64,000 bases of DNA, taken from contig JADGFI010000006.1 of NCBI GenBank assembly GCA_016743945.1, positions 248,001 to 312,000 of the forward strand, read 5' to 3'. Each line of letters starts with the position of its first letter. Positions within the stretch are counted from its first letter, which is position 1. Position numbers and translations under genes: made by a program. Below, piece by piece: positions 18,055 to 27,528 of the stretch. The notes under the pieces are model-generated. The model was not told where the DNA came from, did not search any database, and saw nothing but the letters and a program-made list of their open reading frames with translations. The DNA comes from Desulfobacteraceae bacterium (GTDB taxonomy: Bacteria > Desulfobacterota > Desulfobacteria > Desulfobacterales > Desulfobacteraceae).

Positions 18055-18495
18055 TCAAGAAATTTTCTTTTCCAGGTATAGATGATTACCCTTTTGATTG
18101 TAGGAATACCGGGTAAAATAGGTTTCCATAATGGGGAGACCCCTGCCATGGTCTTCATCTTCCGGCAATCGAGCAAGCTGCTGTTTTTTCCAATCAAACC
18201 CCTCTCCCTGATCTGCTATTTCAAGATAGATGGATTTTGTCTTGTCAATTTTCAGTTGAAATTCCACCAGCTTATCCGGATCATTTTTATTGCCATGGCG
18301 AACTGCGTTTGTCAACCCTTCTCTCAGGACCAGATGAATGGCAAACAAGTGGGGGACAAGCGCCTCCTGGTCTGGTTTCAAAAACTGGGTAACGGTCTTA
18401 CACACACGATCAATATATTCCAAAAAAGATGAAAACCGGATATGAAGATTATCCTTGGACGCGATCACCTCAAATATGTCGGTTTCTTTTTCCAT
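18055..18495 (-). CDS. RsbW-like anti-sigma ATPase / serine kinase
   Basis: 146 residues from the ATG at 18495, an HATPase_c domain of the RsbW/SpoIIAB type: HLVLREGLTNAVRHGNK (N box), YLEIADQGEGFDW (G1 box) and RGLPIMETYF (G2 region). I chose this start because it lies 4 bases after the stop of the upstream phosphatase gene and has GAGG upstream, while a longer frame would overlap that gene. With the REC-PP2C protein and Hpt next to it, it should take part in a partner-switching pathway. No anti-sigma antagonist (STAS) gene is beside it. Confidence 0.85.
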   Translation of the reverse strand: MEKETDIFEVIASKDNLHIRFSSFLEYIDRVCKTVTQFLKPDQEALVPHLFAIHLVLREGLTNAVRHGNKNDPDKLVEFQLKIDKTKSIYLEIADQGEGFDWKKQQLARLPEDEDHGRGLPIMETYFTRYSYNQKGNHLYLEKKIS

Positions 18496-18499
18496 GGTC

Positions 18500-19621
18500 C
18501 TATACCTCAATGCAAAGAAGGACGACATCATCCTCGGGGCAGGCATTATTGCCGAACAACTGGCTGATCATTTCCTCGGGTGCCCTGTCATAGGGGACAT
18601 CTCTCAGGGTTTTATAGACCGGCAAAAGGCTGTCGGCCCCGCTGGCCCAAGTAATTTTATCTTCTGCTGATTCCACAAGTCCGTCGGAATAAATGAAAAA
18701 CCGGTCTCCTTTGCTTACATGGAGGCTCTCCATACCAAAATGGGCATCTGAGAACATCCCACACACATCCCCATCGGATTTAATGAGAAAGGGTTCTCCT
18801 TTGACAGGCAGACATACCACGGGCGGATGACCGGCATTGACAATGGTCAATTTCATGGTGATCCGGTTGATGTGCATGTAACAGGCGGTCAGATATTTAC
18901 CCTGGGGCAGGATCTCCACCAGCACATCATTGATCATTTTCATGCTTTCGGTGGGCGAATACACAGGGGTGCAATTCTGTGCCAGCAAGGCCTTTACCGA
19001 TGCGGTCATATAGCTGGTTTCAATATCGTGCCCCGAAAAGTCCGCCACAAAATACCCCGTGATCTTGCCTGAAATATTTAAAATATCGTAATAATCGCCC
19101 CCGGCTTCCTGCAAGGCTTTGTAATAGACACCGAACTTGGCATGGGGATGCTCTTCTGGCAACGGCAACATGGCCGCCTGGGCTTTGGTCACCTGACGGA
19201 GTTTGGCTGCCTGGTCCTGGATCAAAGAATTGGTGGCGATGGAAAGTTTGAGATGAATCCTGACCCGGGCCAACACCTCCTGGGGGTGAAAAGGCTTTGT
19301 AATATAATCAACCGCCCCCAAATCAAACCCTTTTAATTTGGCATCCACCTCGCTGACACCGGTCAAAAAAAGAACCGGTATGGCATTGGTTGCAGCATCC
19401 TCCTTGAGTTTCTTGATCACGTCAAACCCGCTCTCCCCGGGCATTTCAATATCCAGTAATATCAGGTCTGGACGTTTCTCCAGGGCAATGGAACGGGCAT
19501 CGGATCCGTTGTCTGCAATAAATATCTGATACCCTTCCTTGGACAATGCTCGTTCAATGAGTTTTAAGTTCAGCAGGTTGTCATCCACGGCCAGGACTGT
19601 GTAGGGGTGTGTATTTCCCAT
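18500..19621 (-). CDS. Receiver-PP2C (RsbU/SpoIIE-type) serine phosphatase
   Basis: 373 residues: an N-terminal receiver (TVLAVDDNLLNLKLI, phospho-Asp in LILLDIEMPGESG, Lys in YITKPFHPQE) joined by a short linker to a SpoIIE-type phosphatase domain with metal-binding signatures AGGDYYDI, VADFSGHD, IVNAGHPP, FIYSDGLVE and PEDDVVLL. Phosphorylation of the receiver presumably controls dephosphorylation of an anti-anti-sigma factor. It is followed by the RsbW-like kinase and preceded by an Hpt gene, so phosphotransfer from a hybrid kinase through Hpt to this receiver is a reasonable inference. Confidence 0.9.
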   Translation of the reverse strand: MGNTHPYTVLAVDDNLLNLKLIERALSKEGYQIFIADNGSDARSIALEKRPDLILLDIEMPGESGFDVIKKLKEDAATNAIPVLFLTGVSEVDAKLKGFDLGAVDYITKPFHPQEVLARVRIHLKLSIATNSLIQDQAAKLRQVTKAQAAMLPLPEEHPHAKFGVYYKALQEAGGDYYDILNISGKITGYFVADFSGHDIETSYMTASVKALLAQNCTPVYSPTESMKMINDVLVEILPQGKYLTACYMHINRITMKLTIVNAGHPPVVCLPVKGEPFLIKSDGDVCGMFSDAHFGMESLHVSKGDRFFIYSDGLVESAEDKITWASGADSLLPVYKTLRDVPYDRAPEEMISQLFGNNACPEDDVVLLCIEV

Positions 19622-19649
19622 GGTAAATGCCTCGGATAAAATTTAAATA

Positions 19650-19958
19650 TCAGTTGATGGCAAGACCCTTGACCTGGGTTTCAAGATCAAGGACATAGGC
19701 ATCAAAATTTTCCAGGCTGCCTGCCTTTGCCTGGGATTCCATTTTTTTTGCCAGGGCAAACATGTCATCAAACCCCATGTTGCCGGCAGCACCTTTGATG
19801 GAGTGGGATGCTGCTGCCACATCTTCGGGATGATTCTCACCAACCCCTTTTTTTATTTTATCCAAATCTGACAAGGTGATGGTAATAAAAAGGTCAACCA
19901 GCTCCACAAATTCTTCTTCATCAAGGCCAATCTTGGATGCAAGGTGTTTAAAATCCAT
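19650..19958 (-). CDS. Histidine phosphotransfer (Hpt) protein
   Basis: 102 residues forming a stand-alone Hpt domain. The phosphorylatable His lies in AAASHSIKGAAGN, followed by the usual helical bundle sequence (FDDMFALAKKMESQAK). It is 28 bases upstream of the REC-PP2C gene in the same direction, which suggests that it feeds that receiver. Its kinase is not in the window by adjacency. Confidence 0.9.
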   Translation of the reverse strand: MDFKHLASKIGLDEEEFVELVDLFITITLSDLDKIKKGVGENHPEDVAAASHSIKGAAGNMGFDDMFALAKKMESQAKAGSLENFDAYVLDLETQVKGLAIN

Positions 19959-20046
19959 GGAAACTCCTGTTTGAGTAATGATTTTTAAAGAAATAATGTT
20001 GTCTCAAAAAGTATAAAGAATTAATATTCCCTTGTAAACCTTCAAT

Positions 20047-20184
20047 TTAACTTGCCCAGGGGATTTGCGACACCACGGTATTTTCAAGATTTTTCAGGGC
20101 CATTTGGACCCGGGCACCAGCATACACGCACTCCTGAAGTAGGGCCTTGTCTTTGTATTTGACAATTACTATTTTTTCATCTAT
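20047..20184 (-). pseudogene. Short open stretch without a start codon, possible gene remnant
   Basis: A 45-codon minus-strand stretch with protein-like composition (KDKALLQECVYAGARVQM then NLENTVVSQIPWAS) runs from a TGA to a TAA with no ATG, GTG or TTG at its beginning. It may be the tail of a lost gene upstream of hpt. I do not recognise it and the call is weak. Confidence 0.25.
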
Positions 20185-20199
20185 TCATAAAATAAGTAT

Positions 20200-20248
20200 T
20201 TAACTTAAGTTAAGGATATTTTCGAATGCATTATTTTTTCGAATGCAT
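20200..20248. promoter_or_regulatory. Palindrome and direct repeats upstream of the formate dehydrogenase operon
   Basis: A perfect 14-bp palindrome TTAACTTAAGTTAA occupies 20200-20213. It is followed by two copies of TTCGAATGCAT at 20221-20231 and 20238-20248 (17-bp period). The region lies about 215-260 bp upstream of the first fdh operon ATG in a 500-bp gap without other genes. These look like regulator binding sites, but the regulator is unknown. Confidence 0.45.
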
Positions 20249-20462
20249 CATCTTTTCAGCTTTACCTGAGTGTTACAAGGAGTTTACTCGGGGGTAAATG
20301 GACTCAAAGATAATGAATGCCTTTCTATTCATTCCGCTTTAATCGTTTGCAGCGAATTAACCTGCTACATCCCCCCCCCTGTACCGTTGAGGTAAACAAT
20401 TTCCTCTGCAAACCCAAAGGGGTTGGGAAACAAGACCTTACACAGACAAAAAGGAGACACAG

Positions 20463-22376
20463 ATGGGTCCAGGAATCAATACATGGAATGGGAAGGACGG
20501 TGACCTTGACCTTTCCGGCCTTAATATCGGCAAATGGTTTCCAAAGCAGTTGCCCCGGGCCATCATGGGCTGGAACGGCATCAAGTTCTGGGACGATACC
20601 GTGGATCCCGTGGACCTGCTGGCAGCCTATCTAAAAAAGGCGTCGGACGAGTCCTGCGGCCAGTGCACCCCCTGTCGCCTGGGCACGGCCCAGATGGACA
20701 CCCTTGCCCAGGGCCTGATCCAGGGCCGGGGAAAAAAAGAGGATCTTATACGAATCCGCACCCTGGCCGTCCAGATTAGCCGCACGGCCAGGTGTGATAT
20801 TGGAAAAACCCTGGCCAAGCCGGTTCTGGATCTTATGGACACATTTCATGATGCGTTCATCTCCGTGGTCCAGGGACACCACCAGGTGAAGCCGGGAACC
20901 TATGCCTCAACCGTAACCGCCCCCTGCATCAGCGCCTGCCCTTCCCATGTGGATATTCCGGCCTACCTGGAAAACGTACGCATGAACCGCTGGTCCCAGG
21001 CCATGGATGTGGTAAGAAATGACTGCGCCATGCCCGGCACCATCGGCCGGGTCTGCGTCAGGCCCTGCGAGACCCAGTGCCGGCGGGGTAATCTGGACGC
21101 CCCCCTGGCCGTACGGGCGGTAAAACGGTTCCTGGCAGACCGGGAAATGGAGGGGAGACTAAATCCCCTGGCCCCGGCCCAGCACCGGCATCCGGAAAAG
21201 GTAGCAATTGTGGGAGCGGGCCCTGCCGGACTTGCCTGTGGCTATTACCTTGGCAGACAGGGCTATGACGCCACCATCTTCGAGGCCCAGGAAGGCCCGG
21301 GCGGCATGGCAGCCTATGGGATTCCCGCCTACCGCCTGCCCCGGGACGTCATTGCCCACGAGGTTTCCATGGTCGAACAAATGGGGGCCACCATCCAGTA
21401 TAACACTCGCGTGGGAAAGGACATCACCCTCAAGAATATAGCAGATCAGGGATTTAAAGCCGTGTTCATAGGTGCAGGGGCTCCCGAAGCATCCAAGATG
21501 CGGTGCAAGGGTGAAGAGGAGGGCTATGAAAATTTCATGCCCGGAGTGAACTTTCTGGCCCGGGCGGCCCGGGGGGAACACCCCTTGACAGGGACCAGGA
21601 TAGCGGTCATCGGCGGCGGCAACGTGGCCATGGACTGCGTGCGAACGGCCCGGCGCCTGGGCTTTACCGATGTGAACCTCATCTACCGGCGAACCGAGGC
21701 CGAGATGCCGGCAGATCCCCTTGAAATCAAAGAGGCCAAGGAAGAAGGCGTCAAGTTTCACCTGCTCATGGCCCCGACCGAGGTCGTGGCAGACCATCGA
21801 GACCGGGTCACAGGCCTTGCCTGCCTGCGAATGGAACTGGGAGAACCGGACAAAAGCGGTCGGCGTCGGCCTGTGCCTATTGAGGGATCTCAATTTATTA
21901 TGGACTGCGACGCCGTCATCCCGGCCATCGGTCAGACCTGTACCGTGGACATGTTCCTTGAAAACCAGGAGATCCTAAGCCAGTGGAATACCCTGGTGGT
22001 GGACCAGACAACCTGCCAGACAAAACTTTCCCACCTGTTCGGCGGCGGGGACTGCGCCACAGGGCCGGATATCCTCATCGCGGCCCTGGCAGCCGGCAAA
22101 TATGGCGCCCGGTTCATCGCCCGGTACCTTGAAACCGGAAACTGCAAGCCAGGGCAAGATGAGATGGTTCAGGCCATGGCAGATACTGACACCCTGTTTG
22201 ATTCTGCACCCTTTGGATATCCGGGTGGCTCCAAACGGCTGGACACACAGGTATTGGATCCAGATACCCGGGTTCACAGCTTTGACGAGGTTGAGGCGGG
22301 GTTTGCCCCCCACCAGGCCCGACAAGAAGCTGGCCGGTGCCTTCGTTGCTACCGCATGCTCATGGCCGTCCTCTAA
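20463..22376 (+). CDS. FAD/Fe-S oxidoreductase, NuoF-like Fe-S domain fused to GltD-type domain (formate dehydrogenase partner)
   Basis: 637 residues. Residues 60-115 carry the NuoF C-terminal 4Fe-4S signature (C65, C68, C71 in ESCGQCTPCRLG, and C111), but the FMN/NADH domain of NuoF is absent. Residues 150-210 form the Cys-rich N-terminal domain of GltD-type proteins (PCISACPSHVDIPAY, VCVRPCETQC). The rest is a two-dinucleotide-fold oxidoreductase with VAIVGAGPAGLACGY (FAD), IAVIGGGNVAMDC (NAD(P)H) and FGGGDCATGPD near the C-terminus. It precedes fdhA by 48 bases with AAGGAG upstream of its own ATG. I infer that it passes electrons between FdhA and NAD(P)H or ferredoxin. Confidence 0.85.
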   Translation: MGPGINTWNGKDGDLDLSGLNIGKWFPKQLPRAIMGWNGIKFWDDTVDPVDLLAAYLKKASDESCGQCTPCRLGTAQMDTLAQGLIQGRGKKEDLIRIRTLAVQISRTARCDIGKTLAKPVLDLMDTFHDAFISVVQGHHQVKPGTYASTVTAPCISACPSHVDIPAYLENVRMNRWSQAMDVVRNDCAMPGTIGRVCVRPCETQCRRGNLDAPLAVRAVKRFLADREMEGRLNPLAPAQHRHPEKVAIVGAGPAGLACGYYLGRQGYDATIFEAQEGPGGMAAYGIPAYRLPRDVIAHEVSMVEQMGATIQYNTRVGKDITLKNIADQGFKAVFIGAGAPEASKMRCKGEEEGYENFMPGVNFLARAARGEHPLTGTRIAVIGGGNVAMDCVRTARRLGFTDVNLIYRRTEAEMPADPLEIKEAKEEGVKFHLLMAPTEVVADHRDRVTGLACLRMELGEPDKSGRRRPVPIEGSQFIMDCDAVIPAIGQTCTVDMFLENQEILSQWNTLVVDQTTCQTKLSHLFGGGDCATGPDILIAALAAGKYGARFIARYLETGNCKPGQDEMVQAMADTDTLFDSAPFGYPGGSKRLDTQVLDPDTRVHSFDEVEAGFAPHQARQEAGRCLRCYRMLMAVL

Positions 22377-22424
22377 AGGGCCAGTAACAATAACCTTCCA
22401 CTTTATCATAAAAAGGAAGTCAAA

Positions 22425-25199
22425 ATGACGATCCTCAGCATAAATAACAACCATGTCTCCTTTCAGGAGGGCCAGACCATCTTGGAAGTGGCCCGGGAAA
22501 ATCAAATTGAAATCCCGACCCTCTGTCATCTATCAGGCTGTACCCCCACGGGCCAGTGCCGTATCTGCGTGGTGGAGGTGGAAGGGGTCAGCGAACTGTT
22601 ACCGGCCTGCGAAACTTTGGCCGGGGAAAACATGAAAATCATGACCCACAGCCCCATGGTCATGGAGGCCAGAAAGACGATTCTGGAAATGCTCATCACC
22701 TCGGGCGCCCATAACTGCCTGGTCATGGATTCCCCCACCTTTTCCTGGAGTTCCAACCAGATGGGCATCATGTCCAAGCCATGGCATGATGCCCTGTGCC
22801 CGTCTTACGGCGACTGCCGTCTCCAGGATCTGGCAATCGAATACGGCATCACGGTCCGGGAGGAGGACCTGGCCTGGGAGGACCATCCCCTGGATGATGC
22901 CACTCCCATTATTGTCCGGGACTTTTCACGGTGCATCGGCTGCGGCCGCTGTGTCCAGGCCTGCAACGATGTCCAGGTCAACCTGGCCATCACCCCACCC
23001 TGGGGCCGCCGGGCCGACCATCCCGATGGCTGGTATCCTATTGCCGATTACGAGGCCTGCACCCATTGCGGGGAGTGCATCCAGGCCTGCCCGGTGGGGG
23101 CTTTGTTTGATAAAAAATCCTTTGGCAAGGCCCCGGCCAACGAGGCGGACCTCATCCGGACCACCTGCCCTTACTGCGGGGTAGGCTGCCAGCAGCTTCT
23201 CCACGTAATTGACGAAAAAATCGTCAAGGTCACAGGGGTGGGAGACGGGGCTCCCAACATGGGCAGACTCTGCGTCAAGGGACGGTTCGGCTACGACTTT
23301 ATCTACTCGGACCAGCGGATCAAAATGCCCCTGATCCGGAAGAACGGCCAGTTAAAGGAGGTCTCCTGGGACCAAGCGCTGGATTATGCGGTGGACCGCC
23401 TCAAGACCATCATTGCCGAGTCCGGGCCCGATGCTGTGGCCGGCGTGAGCTGCGCCCGGAGCATTAACGAAGATTCCTATCAGATGCAAAAACTTTTCCG
23501 GGCGGTGTTCAAGACCAACAACATCGATCATTGTGCCCGCACCTGACATGCGCCGACCGTCGCAGGTCTTGCGGCATCATTTGGTTCAGGCGCCATGACA
23601 AACTCCTTTGGAGAATTTTCAAAGGCAAAGATGTTTTTTGTAATCGGGTCCAACATGACCGAAGCCCATCCCGTGGCGGCAACCTTCCTGAAAAATGCGG
23701 TCCAGAACGGGGCCTCCCTGATCGTGGCAGACCCCAGAAAGCATAAACTAGCAGAATTTGCCGATGTTCACCTGGGACTTAGGGTGGGATCGGACATTGC
23801 CCTGCTCAACGGGCTCATGCACGTTCTGATCCGGGAAAATCTCTACGATAAGGAGTTTGTAGATAACCACACCCTGGACTTTGACAAACTCAAATCCGTT
23901 GTGGCACAATATCCGCCACAACGGGCCGCCGAACTCACCGGCCTTGCGGCCGAAACCATCGAGGATGCAGCCCGCCGCCTGGCAGCAGTCAAGCCGGTCA
24001 TGCTCTGCTATACCCTGGGCATCACCGAGCATACCTGCGGCCGGAACAACGTGGTTTCGACGGCCAACCTCCAGATGCTTCTGGGCAACATGGGAATGGA
24101 GTGCGGGGGCGTGAACCCCCTGCGGGGCCAGAACAACGTCCAGGGAGCCTGTGATATGGGGGCGTTGCCCAACGTTTTTCCCGGATACCAGGCTGTCATT
24201 GATCCCAAATCCAGAAAAAAGTTTGAAGAATTTTGGCAGGTAGACCCTTTGCCGGACAAAGACGGGCTCATGATCCCCCAGATGATGGAAGGCCTTGAAA
24301 CCGGCAAGGTCAGGGCTTTTTATATCTTCGGAGAGAACCTGGCCAACACCGAACCGGACATTACCAAGGTGGAAAAGGAACTGGCCAGCGCCGAATTTCT
24401 CATCTGCCAGGACATCTTCCTCAACGAGACCACCGAATTCGCCCACGTGGTCTTTCCGGCTGCGGCCTGGAGTGAAAACGACGGCACCTTCACCAACTCC
24501 GAACGGCGGGTAAGCCGGGTGAGAACCGCAAGTCCCCCGCCGGGGGAGGCCAGGCCCAATTGGTGGATCTTCCGGGAAATTGCCAAGCGATTCGGGCAGG
24601 AATGGAGGTCAGACAGCGCACAAAAGATCTGGGACAACGAACTCGCCCATCTCGCCCCGGCATTTGGCGGCATCAAGTACCACCGTATTGAGCAGGACGG
24701 CCTCCAGTGGCCTTGCCCCACAGAATCCCATCCCGGCACAGGCGTCCTCCATAAAAAGGGGGCCTTTACCCGGGGCCAGGGCCTCTTCCTGCCGGTGGAG
24801 TGGACCCCTGCCGCCGAAGTGGCAGATGCAGACTATCCCTTTGTCCTGAGCACCGGCCGAAGGCTTTACCACTACCATACCCGAACCCAGACCGGCCGGT
24901 GCCAAGGGCTCAACGATCTGCTCGGCGAAGAAACCGCAGATATTTCCCCCCTGGATGCCCAGGCCCTGGACATCGAACACGGAGAGTATATCCGGGTCGC
25001 TTCCCGGCGAGGCCAGGTGCGGGTGAAAGCAAATATCACAAACACCGTGCCCAGGGGCATGGTGTGGATGGCCTTCCACTTCAGGGAAAACAACGCCAAC
25101 TGGCTGACCAACCCGGCATTTGATCCCATCACCCTAACGGCCGAGTACAAGGCCTGTGCCGTGACCATCGAAAAAATCGAATCCCAACCGAATATTTAA
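22425..25199 (+). CDS. fdhA: Selenocysteine-containing formate dehydrogenase, catalytic subunit
   Basis: 924 residues if the in-frame TGA at 23544-23546 is read as selenocysteine 374. Before it are an N-terminal 2Fe-2S domain (LCHLSGCTPTGQCRICVV), two 4Fe-4S motifs (CIGCGRCVQAC, CTHCGECIQACPVG) and the CPYCGVGC cluster of the molybdopterin domain. The Sec sits in DHCARTU followed by HAPTVAGLA, the usual position of the metal ligand in formate dehydrogenases. After it come the rest of the molybdopterin domain and the dinucleotide-binding domain (GRRLYHYHTRTQTGR). A SECIS hairpin follows the TGA directly. It oxidises formate or reduces CO2. The tungstate importer downstream suggests a tungsten cofactor. 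Standard gene callers would split it in two. Confidence 0.95.
23559..23575 (+). promoter_or_regulatory. SECIS element of fdhA
   Basis: A 5-bp stem (GTCGC/GCGGC, one G-U pair) with loop AGGTCTT begins 12 bases after the TGA codon at 23544-23546. The AGGUCU loop and distance match the bacterial SelB-binding hairpin of E. coli fdhF. Confidence 0.85.
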
Positions 25200-25217
25200 T
25201 CACCCTTTACAAAAAAA

Positions 25218-25242
25218 GGCCGGGTTTCCAGGAAACCCGGCC
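25218..25242. terminator. GC-rich hairpin after fdhA
   Basis: GGCCGGGTTT and its complement flank a 5-base loop, 18 bases after the fdhA stop. The run of seven A precedes it on the plus strand, so the T tract belongs to the minus strand. It may still pause or partly end plus-strand transcription before the small genes. Confidence 0.55.
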
Positions 25243-25365
25243 CAGGGGATCAAACCCACGTATCCGTGTTTCTTTTCGCCCGGATGAATCGGTTTCCCCC
25301 ATTCAAATTGACATATAAAAAAAAAGTCCAATATTTATTCTTTGGATAAACGCAAAGGAGATGAC

Positions 25366-25539
25366 ATGGGCTATTGTAAGAAACATCCGACACGGCAAAC
25401 TTCCCATCGATGTGCAAAATATGACATTTATCAATGTAAGGAATGCTTGCGGTGCAAGGACCCCAAACTTTATTGCAAGCACAGACCCGCCTGCACCATC
25501 CATTTTATCACGGTAAAAGGAATGGACCCTGATTTTTAA
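25366..25539 (+). CDS. Small cysteine-rich protein, possible zinc binding
   Basis: 57 residues from the ATG at 25366, chosen because AAAGGAG lies 5 bases upstream, while a longer frame would begin at a TTG without such a site. Seven cysteines (4, 16, 24, 27, 30, 37, 43) and several histidines form closely spaced pairs such as QCKECLRCKD, like a zinc ribbon or B-box. It lies between fdhA and tupABC on the same strand. I do not recognise the family. A metal-binding role linked to the formate dehydrogenase is only a guess. Confidence 0.7.
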   Translation: MGYCKKHPTRQTSHRCAKYDIYQCKECLRCKDPKLYCKHRPACTIHFITVKGMDPDF

Positions 25540-25609
25540 AAATAAGAGATAAGACCCTATAATTTTACATCACAACCAATAAATAATTTAGGCAACAAGG
25601 ACAGGGGAT

Positions 25610-25858
25610 ATGAAAAAAGACACGCATAATTTCATCCATGGATATAAGGGACTGGGTGCATTTGGCATGGACCGGAAAACCGATGAAGAGACGGTCATGT
25701 TTTATTTGCAAAAATTTTCAGAAGACGAATTTATGAAAACATTTCTTCCCAGACTTACCGATGAGGAATTGGAGGAGATCTATTTGTTTGTAAATAAGCA
25801 CTTGAAAAAACACATATCAGAAGATGAGTACCATGGACTGTTCCTAAAAGACAGATAG
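25610..25858 (+). CDS. Small acidic protein of unknown function
   Basis: 82 residues beginning MKKDTHNFIHGYKG, mostly helical and charged, with no cysteines, signal or membrane segment. GGGAT shortly before the ATG is a weak ribosome binding site. It follows the Cys-rich small gene by 70 bases and precedes tupA in the same direction. No family is recognised. Its regular helical pattern (DEETVMFYLQKF, TDEELEEIYLFVNKHL) suggests a real folded cytoplasmic protein. Confidence 0.65.
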   Translation: MKKDTHNFIHGYKGLGAFGMDRKTDEETVMFYLQKFSEDEFMKTFLPRLTDEELEEIYLFVNKHLKKHISEDEYHGLFLKDR

Positions 25859-25927
25859 GATTATCGGTTAGTAATGGTTCGTATGGGTTGATACAATCAG
25901 GTTTCAATGGAACGCACACAGTTTTTC

Positions 25928-25956
25928 TTGACAGCCTCCCCATATTCCCATATTTC
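25928..25956 (+). promoter_or_regulatory. Possible promoter upstream of tupA
   Basis: TTGACA at 25928 is followed after 17 bases by TATTTC, a poor -10 hexamer, 43 bases ahead of the tupA ATG. Confidence 0.35.
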
Positions 25957-25998
25957 CAGAATATTCATAGACCAATTCATAAATTAAGGAGATCAAAA

Positions 25999-26829
25999 AT
26001 GTACAAGAAAAAATTAGTTTCAAGTCTTTTGGCAACGGCTGTTCTGCTGGTGTTGGCAACCTATAGCCTGGCAAGTGACAAAAGTTTGATGATGGCCACC
26101 ACCACCAGCACCGACAATACCGGTCTTTTGGAATATCTGATCCCCCATTTTGAACAAGAAACCGGGATTGCCCTCAAATGGACAGCCACGGGAACTGGTA
26201 AAGCCTTGAAACTTGGCCAGAACTGTGACGTGGATGTGCTGCTGGTCCATGCCCCCCCTGCTGAAAAAACCTATATCGAAAAAGGGTATGGCAAAGACCG
26301 AAGAGAAGTCATGTACAATGATTTTGTAATTGTAGGCCCCCAATCAGATCCAGCCGGGATTACAGGGAAAAGCATTTCCGATGCCCTTGCTGCTGTTAAA
26401 AGCCACACCGCCTTTTTCATGAGCCGGGGAGATGACTCTGGTACCAATAAAAAAGAAAAACTGCTCTGGAAGGCCGCGGGACTCCCCTTACCGGACAAGG
26501 AAGCCTGGTATGTCCAGACCGGCCAGGGAATGCTTGCCACCATCAATGTGGCCCAGGAGAAAAAAGGGTATACCATGACAGACCGGGGGACCTATATCAA
26601 ATACCAGGACAGCCAAGGCGGAAATGCCCCCTTGAAAGTTTTGGTGGAAGGGGATAAGATTCTTTTGAATCAGTATAGTGTGTTGACCCTTGATCCCGCC
26701 AACTGCCCCAAGGCCAAATACGACCTTGCTCTCAAATTTTCCGACTGGATGGCGTCACCGTCTGCCCAGAAACGCATTGGCGATTTCAGACTTATGGGTC
26801 AAGAATTGTTTATCCCCAACGCAAAATAG
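25999..26829 (+). CDS. tupA: Tungstate ABC transporter, substrate-binding protein
   Basis: 276 residues from the ATG at 25999 (AAGGAG 7 bases upstream); an upstream in-frame ATG would add 37 residues ahead of the signal peptide and is rejected. The signal peptide is MYKKKLVSSLLATAVLLVLATYSLAS. The mature part begins with MATTTSTDNTGLLEYL, the TupA oxyanion-binding signature, and contains SRGDDSGTNKKE, the second conserved loop of the TupA group. It captures tungstate in the periplasm. Its permease and ATPase genes follow, and it shares the strand with the formate dehydrogenase genes, suggesting supply of tungsten to that enzyme. Confidence 0.92.
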   Translation: MYKKKLVSSLLATAVLLVLATYSLASDKSLMMATTTSTDNTGLLEYLIPHFEQETGIALKWTATGTGKALKLGQNCDVDVLLVHAPPAEKTYIEKGYGKDRREVMYNDFVIVGPQSDPAGITGKSISDALAAVKSHTAFFMSRGDDSGTNKKEKLLWKAAGLPLPDKEAWYVQTGQGMLATINVAQEKKGYTMTDRGTYIKYQDSQGGNAPLKVLVEGDKILLNQYSVLTLDPANCPKAKYDLALKFSDWMASPSAQKRIGDFRLMGQELFIPNAK

Positions 26830-26841
26830 GTTTAAGGGTTT

Positions 26842-27528
26842 ATGGATTTTATTGTTGCAGGTTTTATCAGGGCCATTGAGCTGTTGATAAATTTTGACCA
26901 TTCCACCTATACGGCGGTTTCTGCGACACTGCAGGCATCCACCTGCTCCATGCTTATCAGCCTTGGAGCAGGTCTGCCCTGCGGATTCCTTCTTGGATAT
27001 TTTAATTTCAAAGGCAAAAGAGCCCTTAGAACAATTTTAGACACGCTCCTGGCGCTTCCCACGGTCTCGGTGGGTCTTCTGGTCTATGCCTTTATCTCCA
27101 GCCAGGGCCCCCTGGGCCAATTTGGGCTCTTGTTCTCTCTCACCGGGATTGCCATTGGTCAGACCATCCTTGCTTTTCCCATTGTAACGGCCATCACCGC
27201 CTCCATTGTGGAAAATATTGATCCGGAGCTCAAGCTGACCCTGGTCTCCCTGGGGGCCGGCAAAAAAAATATTATTATGACCTGTTTGTGGGAAGTCCGC
27301 TACGGCCTGCTTGCAGCGGCGGTGACTGCCTACGGCCGTGTGTTGACGGAAGTGGGGATCTCCATGATGGTGGGGGGTAATATTAAATACCACACCAGAA
27401 CCATTACCACGGCCATTGCCCTTGAAACCAACAAGGGACAATTTGCCGACGGAATTGCCCTGGGCATAGTCCTCATCGGCATCGCCTTTGCCGTCAACCT
27501 TTCCCTATCCTTCTTACGAAAGCAATGA
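26842..27528 (+). CDS. tupB: Tungstate ABC transporter, permease
   Basis: 228 residues with about five transmembrane segments and the inner-membrane permease signature around VSLGAGKKNIIMTCLWEVRYG (EAA-type loop that contacts the ATPase). GLPCGFLLGYFNFKGKR and LPTVSVGLLVYAF are typical of TupB. It follows tupA by 12 bases and its last codons overlap the tupC start, so the three genes form one translational unit. Confidence 0.92.
   Translation: MDFIVAGFIRAIELLINFDHSTYTAVSATLQASTCSMLISLGAGLPCGFLLGYFNFKGKRALRTILDTLLALPTVSVGLLVYAFISSQGPLGQFGLLFSLTGIAIGQTILAFPIVTAITASIVENIDPELKLTLVSLGAGKKNIIMTCLWEVRYGLLAAAVTAYGRVLTEVGISMMVGGNIKYHTRTITTAIALETNKGQFADGIALGIVLIGIAFAVNLSLSFLRKQ

Noticed and set aside
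22425..23546. Formate dehydrogenase split into two genes or a pseudogene
   Set aside because: The TGA is at the usual selenocysteine site, the downstream part stays in frame, and a SECIS hairpin is present.
25218..25242. Strong plus-strand terminator after fdhA
   Set aside because: The T tract is on the minus strand, so I list it as a hairpin with moderate confidence only.
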